DNA from: Bacteroidota bacterium
GTDB lineage: Bacteria; Bacteroidota; Bacteroidia; Chitinophagales; Saprospiraceae
Direction of reading: 5' to 3'
NCBI GenBank assembly: GCA_018222965.1
Contig: JAAEZH010000031.1
Coordinates: 1-64,000, forward strand
Length of the DNA stretch: 64,000 nucleotides
The notes beneath the pieces are model-generated. The model had not been told where the DNA came from and made no database searches. It was given only the letters and a program-made list of their open reading frames with translations. Both the position numbers and the translations under genes were made by a program. Of this stretch, positions 42,296 through 50,705 are shown piece after piece (position 1 is the stretch's first letter; every line of letters begins with the position of its first letter).

Positions 42296-43231
42296 ATGAC
42301 CCCATTCGAACAAGATATTCTGGAGGGCCTTTCGGCGAATCCTAAAAAGCTCTCTTCCAAATATTTCTACGATGCGCAGGGAGATAAACTCTTTCAGGAG
42401 ATTATGCACATGCCCGAATATTACCTCACGGATTGCGAACTGGAGATTTTCACCGCTCAAAAGCAAGCCATTCTGGAGCACATGCCTGCACATTTTGACC
42501 TGGTTGAGCTCGGAGCCGGAGATGGCACAAAAACCAGAATCCTGTTAAAACACTTTCTCGAACAGGGACGCAACTTTAACTATCTGCCCATTGATATCTC
42601 GGGGAGTGTCCTGGAAAGCCTGCAATCATCACTGGCAAAAGACTTACCCCAACTGGAAGTTGTACCTAAAAAAGGAGAGTATTTTAAAGTCCTGCGAGCG
42701 ATAAAAGGACTCGACAAACGCCCTAAAGTAGTGTTATTTCTGGGCGCCAATATCGGAAATCTAATTCCGGAAAATGCCCAACGTTTTTTGTCAGAACTCC
42801 GGGATTCTCTAAACCCCGGCGATCTGCTGTTGATCGGCTTTGATCTCAAAAAAGATCCGAAAGTCATTCTGGATGCCTACAATGATCCGGCCGGCATCAC
42901 AGCTCGATTCAACCTGAATTTGCTAAAACGCCTCAACCGGGAATTAGGAGCAGACTTCAATCCCGACCAGTTTAAACACTGGGAATCTTACAACCCCCAA
43001 AGTGGAGAAACCCGATCGTTTATTGTCAGTAAAAAGAAACAGGAAGTTTTTATCAAGGCTTTAAAACGCTCATTTCATTTTCAGGCCTGGGAATCTATTG
43101 CGGTGGAGCTTTCACTGAAATACAGCCTGGAAGAAATTAAACAGCTTGCTCAAAAATGCCAGTTCAAACAGCAGGCAGCATTCATGGATAGCCGCCGCTA
43201 CTTTGTGGATGTTCTTTGGGAGAAGAATTAA
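42296..43231 (+). CDS. egtD: L-histidine N(alpha)-methyltransferase EgtD
   Basis: A 311-residue SAM-dependent enzyme that trimethylates histidine to hercynine, the first step of ergothioneine synthesis. Visible boxes: KYFYDAQGDKLFQEIMHMPE, TDCELEIF, the SAM site LVELGAGDGTKT, and LFLGANIGNL. Length matches the family. It forms an operon with egtB. One TTCGSCGAA motif (42331-42339) sits 35 bp into the gene. Confidence 0.95.
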   Translation: MTPFEQDILEGLSANPKKLSSKYFYDAQGDKLFQEIMHMPEYYLTDCELEIFTAQKQAILEHMPAHFDLVELGAGDGTKTRILLKHFLEQGRNFNYLPIDISGSVLESLQSSLAKDLPQLEVVPKKGEYFKVLRAIKGLDKRPKVVLFLGANIGNLIPENAQRFLSELRDSLNPGDLLLIGFDLKKDPKVILDAYNDPAGITARFNLNLLKRLNRELGADFNPDQFKHWESYNPQSGETRSFIVSKKKQEVFIKALKRSFHFQAWESIAVELSLKYSLEEIKQLAQKCQFKQQAAFMDSRRYFVDVLWEKN

Positions 43232-43507
43232 TTTAGTTGCCCGATCAACCACCCGTCCAAGGCAGGTTCTCAACCGGGTCCGCTTTAGCCGGGCAGTCCA
43301 ACGGGAAAATCGTGTAGCATTTATGGTTGAGCGGAAATCGGAAATAGCGGAATTACAGGGATAGAAAAACCCGTTAAACGATACCCGATCAACGATACAC
43401 GTTGTATTGAAACCCACCATTCCACCATTCCACAGGTTCACCAGTACACCATTTCACCCAATACCAATCAACGGCATCAACGGCATCAACGGAACTAACA
43501 GAACCAA
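43232..43507. other. Intergenic stretch with short imperfect microrepeats, no gene seen
   Basis: Between egtD and a convergent membrane protein gene I see no credible gene and no clear terminator. There are short tandem units: two copies of ACGGCATCA at 43471-43488 plus a partial third, and two copies of CACCATTC near 43412-43432. The stretch resembles decaying or repeat-prone spacer DNA. Confidence 0.5.
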
Positions 43508-44053
43508 TCACCCCCTCCACCTAAACCGGGTAAGCACATAACTCAAAAACACCGGCCAAAACAAGAAGCTCGTGAAACCGAGCAAAGTTGGCGCTTCGAT
43601 GGTACCCCCCCAGTTTGACAAGGTAAAATACAGTGGAAAGGCAGCCAGGGCTGAGGCGGGAAGTGCAATAATCGCCTGTCGGACCGTATTCAATCCGGGC
43701 CAGAGTAAGCCATTGACCAAAAAGACCATGGTAGGCCCTGCCAGGGCAGCTGTCACCAACAAAAACAGATCTCCTTCTACCCCGGAAAAGGCCACACAAA
43801 CATGTAAAATAGTGCTGGCCAGAATAAAGGTAATCTTCTTCCAGGCTACCGCCTGTGGCAAAGCCAAAACCAGGGCAATCCCAAAAAAGAAGCCGGGAAA
43901 AAAGAAGCCGTTTAGGAAGAGAATAGTGGAACGCGCATTTCCCAGATTATCCATACTTCGATCTGCAGAAGGCGTAAAGATCATCAAAGCAACAAATATC
44001 AGGAATACGATTCCGCCGGAAATCAGGGCATTGCGAAATACAGCTTTAGGCAT
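43508..44053 (-). CDS. Polytopic membrane protein of unknown function
   Basis: A 181-residue protein with five or six hydrophobic helices (for example ISGGIVFLIFVALMIF and ITFILASTILHVCVAF) and few charged residues, ending with the basic RFRWRG. I do not recognise a family. ATG at 44053. It is convergent with egtD across a 276-bp spacer and has no close partner. Confidence 0.65.
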   Translation of the reverse strand: MPKAVFRNALISGGIVFLIFVALMIFTPSADRSMDNLGNARSTILFLNGFFFPGFFFGIALVLALPQAVAWKKITFILASTILHVCVAFSGVEGDLFLLVTAALAGPTMVFLVNGLLWPGLNTVRQAIIALPASALAAFPLYFTLSNWGGTIEAPTLLGFTSFLFWPVFLSYVLTRFRWRG

Positions 44054-44200
44054 GGAATATATATTATCGGGGATTCTGAAACTATCTTAAGTGCGATTAC
44101 ACCTGTCTTCCCAAATGTACAATTCTGACAATTAATTGTGCCGAATTGTTTTCACGACGACGGTACAGGCCTTAATTTAACCACAATTAATAAACCATTT

Positions 44201-44302
44201 CTCTAAAAGTTGGTTAGGTATATAGCTTTTAGAGTTTTCATAATATTTGGTTTTTTGGGGTTAAACGGCTGACTGCTCCTCGTGAGTAGTCAGCTTTTTT
44301 TT
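44201..44302 (+). ncRNA. Two hairpins with T tails upstream of a lipoprotein gene (possible small RNA or leader)
   Basis: CTCTAAAAG (44201-44209) pairs with CTTTTAGAG (44226-44234), then TTTTC. Next, GCTGACTGCTC (44268-44278) pairs with GAGTAGTCAGC (44284-44294), then eight T: a good intrinsic terminator. No plus-strand gene lies upstream (the neighbour is on the minus strand), so the terminated transcript must be short and non-coding, starting somewhere in 44060-44200. A perfect ACAATTAATTGT palindrome lies near 44130. Confidence 0.4.
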
Positions 44303-44379
44303 AAGCTGATTCGGGATTACTTCAAGCCACTTTTGATTCTAATTAGGCGTTATTCTTTTAGATTAATCATTCAGGTATC

Positions 44380-45066
44380 ATGAAAAGAATAAACGCAAAG
44401 CTCATCGGGCTTTTTAGCCTCAGCCTCCTACTACTTAGCTCCTGTGTCAGAGAACCTTCCGATTCTGTAGATCAGGACAAGATTCACACCAATTACGAAT
44501 TGTTTTACAATGCCAATGAAGACATTACCTATGCCCGGGCTACTTTCCGGTTTAGTAATGCATTAGGTACAAAGCTGGAACTGGCCGGGGCCAGCATCGT
44601 ACTTTTCGATGGAGAACCCCTCTCCTGGCAACCCGGACTGGCTTATTACGAGAAGAAAATAACCGGTTTGCAGACAACAGGCACCTTCGAATTTGAAGAT
44701 ACCGAGGGCAACACCTACACCAATGCTATCAGCTTGTCAGAAATGCAATACCCCGCAGATCTGGACACCATCGACCGTAGCAGCAGTTTTGAACTCATCT
44801 GGCCGGGTGATCCGCTGAACGAAAGTGAAACGGTAACCCTGACCGCCAATGGCGAAAATGAAGGCGATGCCAAGGTCTTTTTTACCGATGACCAGGGAGC
44901 CAATTCAATCATTCTTCCCGCTAATAAACTGGGCGAGATCGGTGACGGGCCGGGAACCCTTTTTCTGGACTACAGGTATGTACCTCTAATCACAGAAGCA
45001 CCAGGTGCCGGAGGCTTAATTACGGGCAGATATCGCCCTGTCAATGCAGAAGTCTATTTTAAATAG
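44380..45066 (+). CDS. Lipoprotein of unknown function
   Basis: A 228-residue protein with signal peptide and lipobox LLSSC (lipidated Cys about residue 22). The body is beta-rich with repeated acidic loops and no family that I recognise. The end (GRYRPVNAEVYFK) is not a T9SS tail. It probably sits at the outer membrane. The gene is monocistronic, preceded by the terminator at 44268-44302. Confidence 0.72.
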   Translation: MKRINAKLIGLFSLSLLLLSSCVREPSDSVDQDKIHTNYELFYNANEDITYARATFRFSNALGTKLELAGASIVLFDGEPLSWQPGLAYYEKKITGLQTTGTFEFEDTEGNTYTNAISLSEMQYPADLDTIDRSSSFELIWPGDPLNESETVTLTANGENEGDAKVFFTDDQGANSIILPANKLGEIGDGPGTLFLDYRYVPLITEAPGAGGLITGRYRPVNAEVYFK

Positions 45067-45096
45067 GTACACAAGTTTGGAGAATTCAAGGAGATT

Positions 45097-45124
45097 CCTG
45101 TTATTTTAAACGTTTAAAAACAGG
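45097..45124. repeat. Near-palindrome centred on TTTAAACGTTTAAA
   Basis: CCTGTT and AACAGG flank a perfect TTTTAAACGTTTAAAA core, with a 2-nt bulge in one arm; total span 28 bp. It has no T tail and sits 64 bp before the App1-like gene, so an operator is more likely than a terminator. The half-site GTTTAAAAA also occurs in the inverted repeat at 30857-30888. Confidence 0.5.
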
Positions 45125-45187
45125 TATACCGGCGTCAGAGAGGTTTGTAAGACTCTAAGTCCTTTACGTCAAGTATAAATTTCCTTC

Positions 45188-46225
45188 ATGATAGATTGGA
45201 ACAAACCCTTTTTCAGATTTATCAGACGGCTCAATGAGTTGTATGACCGGATCACTTATAAAATTACCCCTCGTCGTTTTTGGGGGAAGCGACATAGGTT
45301 GGAGATCAAGCTGTTTTCTGGTTTTGGCCATTCAAAAGCCATCCGGATCAGCGGGCGGGTATTGCTTTTCAAGAAACCACCGGGAAAAGAAAAATTGAGC
45401 GCCTGGCGGCAATTCCGCGCTACGCTTTCTCTTTTCAACTCCTCGGAAATTATTGGGGCCAAAGTGCGCATCCACATCGGCGAGTATTCCTACGATCTCA
45501 CTTCCGACCGGGAAGGGTATATATATTTGTCGGTCGACTGGAAACATGAGGTCTTCCCAAAAAACCTGGAGAAAGTACAGATCAAAGCAGAACTGCTGGA
45601 TAGTCCCTACGGAAACTTTGACGGCGTTACCACTTCGGCTAATTGTTTTTTGGTGACCGAGCAGGCGAAGCTTGGATTGATTACAGACATTGACGATACG
45701 GTATTAAAAACCGATGTTACTTCCCGTTTTAAGTGGCGAGCCGTTTACGCTACTTTCTTTGAGGATCTGACCGAACGTAAGGCCATCCCCTACTCCACTG
45801 ATTTTGTAAAAATGCTGCGTAAAGACGGACCTGTTTTTTACGTATCCAATAGCCCGTGGAATATCTACCCCTTCTTAAAAGCCTTTCTGGAAAGGAATCA
45901 GTTTCCGGGCGGTCCGGTGCTATTGCGAGATATTGGCATTCCGCACGACCTGTCCGATCCCCGGCCGCACAAAGTAAAAACCATCAGTCAGATACTGGAT
46001 CTTTATCCAGACCTCACCTTCGTATTAATGGGCGATAGCGGTGAAAAAGATGCCGATTACTATCGACAAATTGAAGAAAAATATCCGGGAAGAATTTTCG
46101 TCAGGCTCATCCGAAAAGTGCCGGGCACAGTGATTCGTTCCAATACGGATCAAACGCACTATTTTGAGGAGTATGATGAGTTGGCTGAGTGGTGGAAAAC
46201 ATTCGGCGAAAGCCGGAAAAGCTAA
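45188..46225 (+). CDS. App1-like phosphatidate phosphatase domain protein
   Basis: A 345-residue protein. The C-terminal half is the App1 (DUF2183) phosphatase domain of the HAD superfamily: LITDIDDTVLKTDV with Asp167 and Asp169 as nucleophile and acid, FYVSNSPWNIYPFLKAFL, and FVLMGDSGEKDADYY. The N-terminal 150 residues are a beta-rich domain often found with it. Yeast App1 dephosphorylates phosphatidic acid; bacterial members are predicted to act on a phospholipid or phosphosugar. No signal peptide. Its last 4 bp overlap a convergent gene; one TTCGSCGAA copy lies at its end. Confidence 0.88.
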   Translation: MIDWNKPFFRFIRRLNELYDRITYKITPRRFWGKRHRLEIKLFSGFGHSKAIRISGRVLLFKKPPGKEKLSAWRQFRATLSLFNSSEIIGAKVRIHIGEYSYDLTSDREGYIYLSVDWKHEVFPKNLEKVQIKAELLDSPYGNFDGVTTSANCFLVTEQAKLGLITDIDDTVLKTDVTSRFKWRAVYATFFEDLTERKAIPYSTDFVKMLRKDGPVFYVSNSPWNIYPFLKAFLERNQFPGGPVLLRDIGIPHDLSDPRPHKVKTISQILDLYPDLTFVLMGDSGEKDADYYRQIEEKYPGRIFVRLIRKVPGTVIRSNTDQTHYFEEYDELAEWWKTFGESRKS

Positions 46226-46638
46226 GAGCGCTTTCTTTCAAATTCATCGCGTCGACGAGAAAGCTCCCATTCGATTAAGTGGCTGATGTGTTCCATATAT
46301 CCTTTGCTTCTGAAGTGGTTGCGCAGAAACAACCCACCGGCAACAAACAGCAAAAAACTGATGGGAAACAGAAGAAGCGAAAACATGGCCGCAAACTCCA
46401 GGCCAAGAGTGGCACATACAAAACCACCGACGATCCAAACTGGCGACCCCGCTCCCGTCAATAAAACGACCTTATGGAGCTTGGCAAACAACCTGCGTTT
46501 CTCCCGGCACCGGCCCCGCATTTCCAGAAGTTCTGCGGTAGAGAAATACTCCGCTCCGGCAGATTCCAACAAGTTGAAATCATTCTCGGCACTTTTTTCA
46601 AGTCCCTCCAGATAGCGATTTAGCATTCGGTTGTCCAT
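46222..46638 (-). CDS. Small membrane protein of unknown function
   Basis: ATG 46638 (MDNRMLNRYLEGLEKSAENDF) is used rather than a TTG at 46653. The 138-residue product has a helical N-terminal part, two membrane segments (LLTGAGSPVWIVGGFVCATL and FSLLLFPISFLLFVAGGLFL) and a charged C-terminal tail (ELSRRRDEFERKRS). No family recognised. Convergent 4-bp overlap with the App1-like gene. Confidence 0.65.
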   Translation of the reverse strand: MDNRMLNRYLEGLEKSAENDFNLLESAGAEYFSTAELLEMRGRCREKRRLFAKLHKVVLLTGAGSPVWIVGGFVCATLGLEFAAMFSLLLFPISFLLFVAGGLFLRNHFRSKGYMEHISHLIEWELSRRRDEFERKRS

Positions 46639-46715
46639 GATACTTATACCCAAGACAAAGTAATTTGGGCTTTTTTATCTCTTTCTTTTTCCGATCCGCA
46701 TTGTTAAAAATACTC

Positions 46716-46782
46716 GTCGTAGCTAAGGCTACGACTGCGTTTTTTGCCTCGCTGATCAAAAAAATAATTTTGCTAAAATTAT
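46716..46782. repeat. REP-like double-hairpin intergenic element
   Basis: GTCGTAGC (46716-46723) pairs with GCTACGAC (46728-46735) around TAAG, followed by TGCGTTTTTT; 28 bp on, ATAATTTT (46764-46771) pairs with AAAATTAT (46775-46782) around GCT. The layout resembles interspersed palindromic elements I have seen in several bacterial genomes, but only one copy is in this window. The first hairpin with its T run could also stop transcription toward the next gene. The remainder of 46639-46948 holds a near -7 element TACCTTTA (46917-46924). Confidence 0.5.
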
Positions 46783-46948
46783 CCCAAACCACTTCGGCTC
46801 GGATATACTAGATGCAATATACAAACAGAACGATGCATGGTCAACACAAGCTGCCCGCTTTTGTTGGAGAAACAACAAACCTTAACATCCAAATGACATT
46901 CTCGTTCCGCTTTTAGTACCTTTAGAATAAACCCAAACTAATAGCGAC

Positions 46949-48394
46949 ATGAAAAAACTTCTACTCTTTTCTTTTCTCTTTATCAGCCTGAATACCCGGG
47001 CTCAGGAATTTACCAAATTTGAACTGGTAGATGAGTTGAGCCATAGCCAAATGATCCAGAACTATGGATCTTTTATGCAGTATGGCGTAAGATTGTATAC
47101 AGCCGAATACGAAAGCACTGACCTGGAAGGCAGTCCGGTAACCGTTTCTGGTCTGGTTGTTGTACCCATTGATAACGGCGGACTTTGTTATCCCCGTCTA
47201 ATCTATCAGCACGGTACTGTTGGCTCCCCGGATGATGTGCCGTCTCAACTCGCCGGAGGTTATGATTTGGCCGTTGTTTTTGCCGGCATGGGATATATCA
47301 CCCTGGCACCTGATTTCCTGGGACTGGGTGTGCATGATGCTTTTCATCCCTATGTACATGCCGATTCGGAAGCCGCAGTTGCTGTTGATATGCTGAAAGC
47401 CTCCTCGGCAGATACCTTCCTCGGAGGAGCCTGTGTTTACGAGAACCTTGTTTATGTAACCGGCTACAGCCAGGGAGGACATGCCGCTATGGCCGCTTTC
47501 CGCGAATTGGAAGCCAACCATCCCGAATATCTCGTAAAAGCTGCCGCTCCTATGTCGGGGCCTTATGACATCAGTGGTGTTATGACCACCCAAACCCTGG
47601 GGGATGAAGAATATTTCTTTCCTGCCTACCTGGCCTACACCACGCTCTCTTATCAGGAAGCTTATGGTGATCTCTACGATTCACTGGATGAGGTTTTCAA
47701 ACCGGAATTCGTACCGATGATTGAGCAGTTCTACAACGATGAAATTACACTTTGGGAACTCAACACCTTCATGATCAATACCCTCACCGCTAATTATGGC
47801 GGTTCGATTGCCAAGTTTGCCGTTCAGGAAGACTTTATGGATGAGATCCTAAACGACCCCGACAGCCCGGTTGCTCTGGCGCTCCAGGACAATGACCTGT
47901 ACGATTGGACACCTCAGGCTCCCACCCGGATGTTTTACTGTACGGCCGACGATCAGGTGCCTTATGAAAACAGCATCAGTGCCGAAATGGCCATGCTTGA
48001 CAATGGAGCCCCGGATGTAGATGCTATTGACGTAGACACCAATGCAGACCACGGAGGTTGTGTTGAACCAGCGGTAACTGCTACCATTCTGTTTTTTAAC
48101 CAGCATTATGAATTCGGGTTTTATCTCGACACAGAAGAACCCAAAGTTGCCCATTTAACCATTACTCCAAATCCGGTGGAGGATGTTGCCACTATCAGCA
48201 TTCCTGCCGGAGAAAACGGGGAGGCTCAAATTCGTGTATTCAATGCTGCCGGTAAAACCATCACTTCAGAAAGCTTCTTTGTTCAGGGCGGTGAGGATCT
48301 GCGCGTTTCGGTACAGAACTATCCCTCCGGACTTTACTTCGTAGAATTGCGGTTCAACGACCAACGCTACCATGCCCGGGTGTTGAAAGACTAA
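46949..48394 (+). CDS. Secreted lipase/esterase-like alpha/beta hydrolase with T9SS type A sorting domain
   Basis: A 481-residue protein: signal peptide MKKLLLFSFLFISLNTRAQ, an alpha/beta hydrolase domain with YQHGTVGSPDD, the nucleophile box VTGYSQGGHAAM (Ser174), the acid in FYCTADDQVPYE and the catalytic His near DHGGC. This resembles secretory lipase / dipeptidyl-peptidase-like esterases. The last 80 residues (LTITPNPVEDVATISI, GLYFVELRFNDQRYHARVLKD) are a type A T9SS sorting domain, so the enzyme should reach the surface or medium. A bidirectional terminator follows. Confidence 0.88.
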   Translation: MKKLLLFSFLFISLNTRAQEFTKFELVDELSHSQMIQNYGSFMQYGVRLYTAEYESTDLEGSPVTVSGLVVVPIDNGGLCYPRLIYQHGTVGSPDDVPSQLAGGYDLAVVFAGMGYITLAPDFLGLGVHDAFHPYVHADSEAAVAVDMLKASSADTFLGGACVYENLVYVTGYSQGGHAAMAAFRELEANHPEYLVKAAAPMSGPYDISGVMTTQTLGDEEYFFPAYLAYTTLSYQEAYGDLYDSLDEVFKPEFVPMIEQFYNDEITLWELNTFMINTLTANYGGSIAKFAVQEDFMDEILNDPDSPVALALQDNDLYDWTPQAPTRMFYCTADDQVPYENSISAEMAMLDNGAPDVDAIDVDTNADHGGCVEPAVTATILFFNQHYEFGFYLDTEEPKVAHLTITPNPVEDVATISIPAGENGEAQIRVFNAAGKTITSESFFVQGGEDLRVSVQNYPSGLYFVELRFNDQRYHARVLKD

Positions 48395-48403
48395 AATCCG
48401 GCT

Positions 48404-48412
48404 TTCGCCGAA
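48404..48412. repeat. TTCGSCGAA palindrome, copy 11 of 14 (intergenic)
   Basis: TTCGCCGAA in the context CCGGCTTTCGCCGAATG, 9 bp after the lipase stop and just before the terminator hairpin. It is the exact reverse complement of the extended copy at 46200-46216. Confidence 0.75.
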
Positions 48413-48414
48413 TG

Positions 48415-48453
48415 AAAAATTCCCGTTTGCGCCTGCGCATACGGGAATTTTTA
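48415..48453. terminator. Bidirectional intrinsic terminator
   Basis: AAAAATTCCCGT (48415-48426) pairs with ACGGGAATTTTT (48441-48452), with an inner TGCGC/GCGCA stem. The A and T flanks make it work on both strands; it lies between the lipase gene and the convergent outer-membrane protein gene. Confidence 0.93.
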
Positions 48454-48454
48454 T

Positions 48455-49099
48455 TTACAATCCAAAGCCTATGGCCAGACTCAATATCAGGCTTGGCACC
48501 GTTCTCCAGACATTGCGTCGGAGTTGAAAAAGGTTATTGTTAAAGGCATCTGCATCATCGGGAATGGAATCTGAATCAGACCGCTTATACATTCGAAAAC
48601 CACCTCCAACGAAAACTTCAATCAGCCCCACTTTAGCAAAGACGCCTTTGGATCCATACAGGTAATGGATGGAAATATCATTGGTGACCAGGGTATAATC
48701 CAGGGTCTGAAAATAAGCACAATCTTCCCGACAAAACCGCTCACTTCGATCTCTTTCAAGGTATTTGTATCCCAGGGCAAGTCCCTGAAATTCTCCCCAG
48801 TTTTTCTCTCTGGTGTAATACCGGAGTGTAGTGCGGAATCGATATCCCTCCAGAGGGTTTGTCCCTCTGGTCAGAAAATACCGCCCATCCCAGCTGGAGA
48901 TAAATCCAAAGTCTTGTTGGATGGTCCAGTGCTCTTTTAAGCTAACCTCTATCCCGCCTTCAGTTGAAGGTCCCGTAAAATCCAGCAGGAAACTGGGAAT
49001 AAACTTTATACCGAATCTGAAATCTCCGGCCGAATCAACCTGGGCAAATGCGCCTGAAGTTCCGGCAAAAAGGAATAGGATTATCAATAACTGCTTCAC
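48455..49099 (-). CDS. Outer-membrane protein, probable beta barrel
   Basis: A 214-residue protein with signal peptide MKQLLIILFLFAGTSGAFAQ. The body has alternating strands (GDFRFGIKFIPSFLLDF, GYRFRTTLRYYTREK, VFAKVGLIEVFVGGGFRMYK) and ends in LILSLAIGFGL, fitting a small outer-membrane barrel. The start codon is GTG and overlaps the stop of the upstream LVIVD gene (GTGA), so translation is coupled. The three minus-strand genes 50477-48455 form one operon of lipoprotein, lipoprotein and barrel. Confidence 0.72.
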   Translation of the reverse strand: MKQLLIILFLFAGTSGAFAQVDSAGDFRFGIKFIPSFLLDFTGPSTEGGIEVSLKEHWTIQQDFGFISSWDGRYFLTRGTNPLEGYRFRTTLRYYTREKNWGEFQGLALGYKYLERDRSERFCREDCAYFQTLDYTLVTNDISIHYLYGSKGVFAKVGLIEVFVGGGFRMYKRSDSDSIPDDADAFNNNLFQLRRNVWRTVPSLILSLAIGFGL

Positions 49100-49884
49100 G
49101 AGCCAATCGGAATTTTGGAGATCTGCTTCATATTGTCCAGATCAGAGTAATCATACTGGTAAACATTATCCGGTCCAATGACCAATAATAATCCGTCAAG
49201 CGGAATGACATCATAGGTCTCAAAACCCGGAAAATGGTGCAATTGCACAATGGCAAGCGGATCAGTAACATCAAAGACTTTCAACCCGTCAATACCATCA
49301 CAAACAAATAGAATGTTGTCATCCAGCCCGACTCCTTTCGGGTTTACCAATTCGTATTGTGCCAACAACTGAGGATCGCTAAAATTGGAAATATCGAAGA
49401 TGTTGAGGAGATTGACCTGAGCGGTAGTATTCACCCGACAACGCGAAACGCGATTGGTGGTATTCAGGGTTACGAATGCGAGCGTATCATTGGCAACCAC
49501 CGGATCACAAGGTTCGATATCGAATGTGAAATCAGAGTATAAGAACTCTCCGGCAAAAAGGGGCTGCCCGTCCTGGCCTATCGTATATAGATACAATCCC
49601 GAACTGGAACCAATAAACAATCGGTTATTCAATCGAAAGACTGTCTCAACCTGGTTGCCCACCGGTTGTTCGTGGATAAGCTCCGGCGTTGTGGGATCTG
49701 CCAGACTAAAGGTTTTTAAATTGCTTTCATCAACGATATACATAAAATCGCCTGATATAATAAAGCGGGCATAGGAACCGGCTGTTCCGGTATCGTTTGA
49801 ATCTGCAGGACTGATTCCTTCTTCAGAGTAACAACCGACCAAAAACAGTACAGGCAGAAAAAGTAAATATTTGAGCGTAGACAT
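49096..49884 (-). CDS. LVIVD-repeat lipoprotein
   Basis: ATG 49884 (MSTLKYLLFLPVLFLVGCYSEE) gives a signal peptide and lipobox LVGC; a longer in-frame start is rejected because it puts 23 polar residues ahead of the signal. The mature 245 residues show the blade-like pattern of LVIVD repeats: SGDFMYIVDESNLKTFSLAD, LLNIFDISNFSDPQ and DGIDGLKVFDVTDPLAI. These form a beta-propeller-like fold of unknown ligand. It resembles the preceding gene product, and the two are probably old duplicates. Confidence 0.82.
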   Translation of the reverse strand: MSTLKYLLFLPVLFLVGCYSEEGISPADSNDTGTAGSYARFIISGDFMYIVDESNLKTFSLADPTTPELIHEQPVGNQVETVFRLNNRLFIGSSSGLYLYTIGQDGQPLFAGEFLYSDFTFDIEPCDPVVANDTLAFVTLNTTNRVSRCRVNTTAQVNLLNIFDISNFSDPQLLAQYELVNPKGVGLDDNILFVCDGIDGLKVFDVTDPLAIVQLHHFPGFETYDVIPLDGLLLVIGPDNVYQYDYSDLDNMKQISKIPIGS

Positions 49885-49940
49885 TATTTTCAATTTAAAG
49901 GGACACAAAAAGGAAGAGATACAAGAGCTGGTGGCAGTAA

Positions 49941-50477
49941 TTAACGCCAGCATTTTGGATCATCAAGCGTCGCCGTTTCCCAACCGATAATCAGCCCCAT
50001 CGACTCATCTACACATTCAAACGGACCTTCGTAGCCTTGTGGGAATGTCTGATCCAAATTGGGGTACAAATCTGCTACCCGGCTAAGTACAGTTGGCTCC
50101 ATCACATTGGAAACATCCAGACTTACCAGGTCGGTAGCATTGTCTACATACATGATATCTCCCTTTATGGCAATATCCCGTACACCGGTGATTTTCAGAA
50201 AAGCGGTTTGAAGTGGATTTTCCGGATTGGAATTATCAATTACATGGATGCCTTCAAATTGTTCGACGGCATAGATGGTTTCATCTTTGTAATAGATCTT
50301 ACCCAGAGTTCCAATCGGCTTGGGTGTGGTTGCAGCGATTTCTTTCCAATCTCCATCAGCATAAACAGGACGCAATCCCTCCACAGGTGCGCCTGGCTCT
50401 ACCGGGATAGGGTCTACACAAGAAGCCATGCCAAATAACAGCAGTGCAAAAAACAGGAGATTTCTCATTAGCAACAT
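49941..50477 (-). CDS. Short LVIVD-repeat lipoprotein
   Basis: The start is ATG 50477 or 50468; both give a signal peptide with lipobox GMASC. The mature part has two LVIVD-type units (EQFEGIHVIDNSNPENP and NATDLVSLDVSNVMEPT) and ends with DPKCWR, which carries a second cysteine. At about 178 residues it is shorter than most LVIVD proteins but has a normal end, so I do not call it truncated. First gene of the three-gene lipoprotein/barrel operon. Confidence 0.75.
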   Translation of the reverse strand: MLLMRNLLFFALLLFGMASCVDPIPVEPGAPVEGLRPVYADGDWKEIAATTPKPIGTLGKIYYKDETIYAVEQFEGIHVIDNSNPENPLQTAFLKITGVRDIAIKGDIMYVDNATDLVSLDVSNVMEPTVLSRVADLYPNLDQTFPQGYEGPFECVDESMGLIIGWETATLDDPKCWR

Positions 50478-50705
50478 ATTTTTCAATTGGGTTCAGGGAA
50501 AAGACGTTTGAACCTGTCAGAACGCTGCTAACAAGAGGGAAATAAGGCGTAGAAAATTAGGGAAAGGCAAAAAGAGGTCATATACCTGCATCGCATATTT
50601 AGAGCAATTGAATACAGGCAAAATGGATTCCTTCAAAAATAGTTTAGCAACTATTTGATTGGAAGACGGATCACATTTTTAAGATAAGTCGGGAGCGTAA
50701 AATTG

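Noticed and set aside
43146-43441. Short frames between egtD and the next gene
   Set aside because: They overlap the end of egtD or microrepeats and have no recognisable domain or start context.
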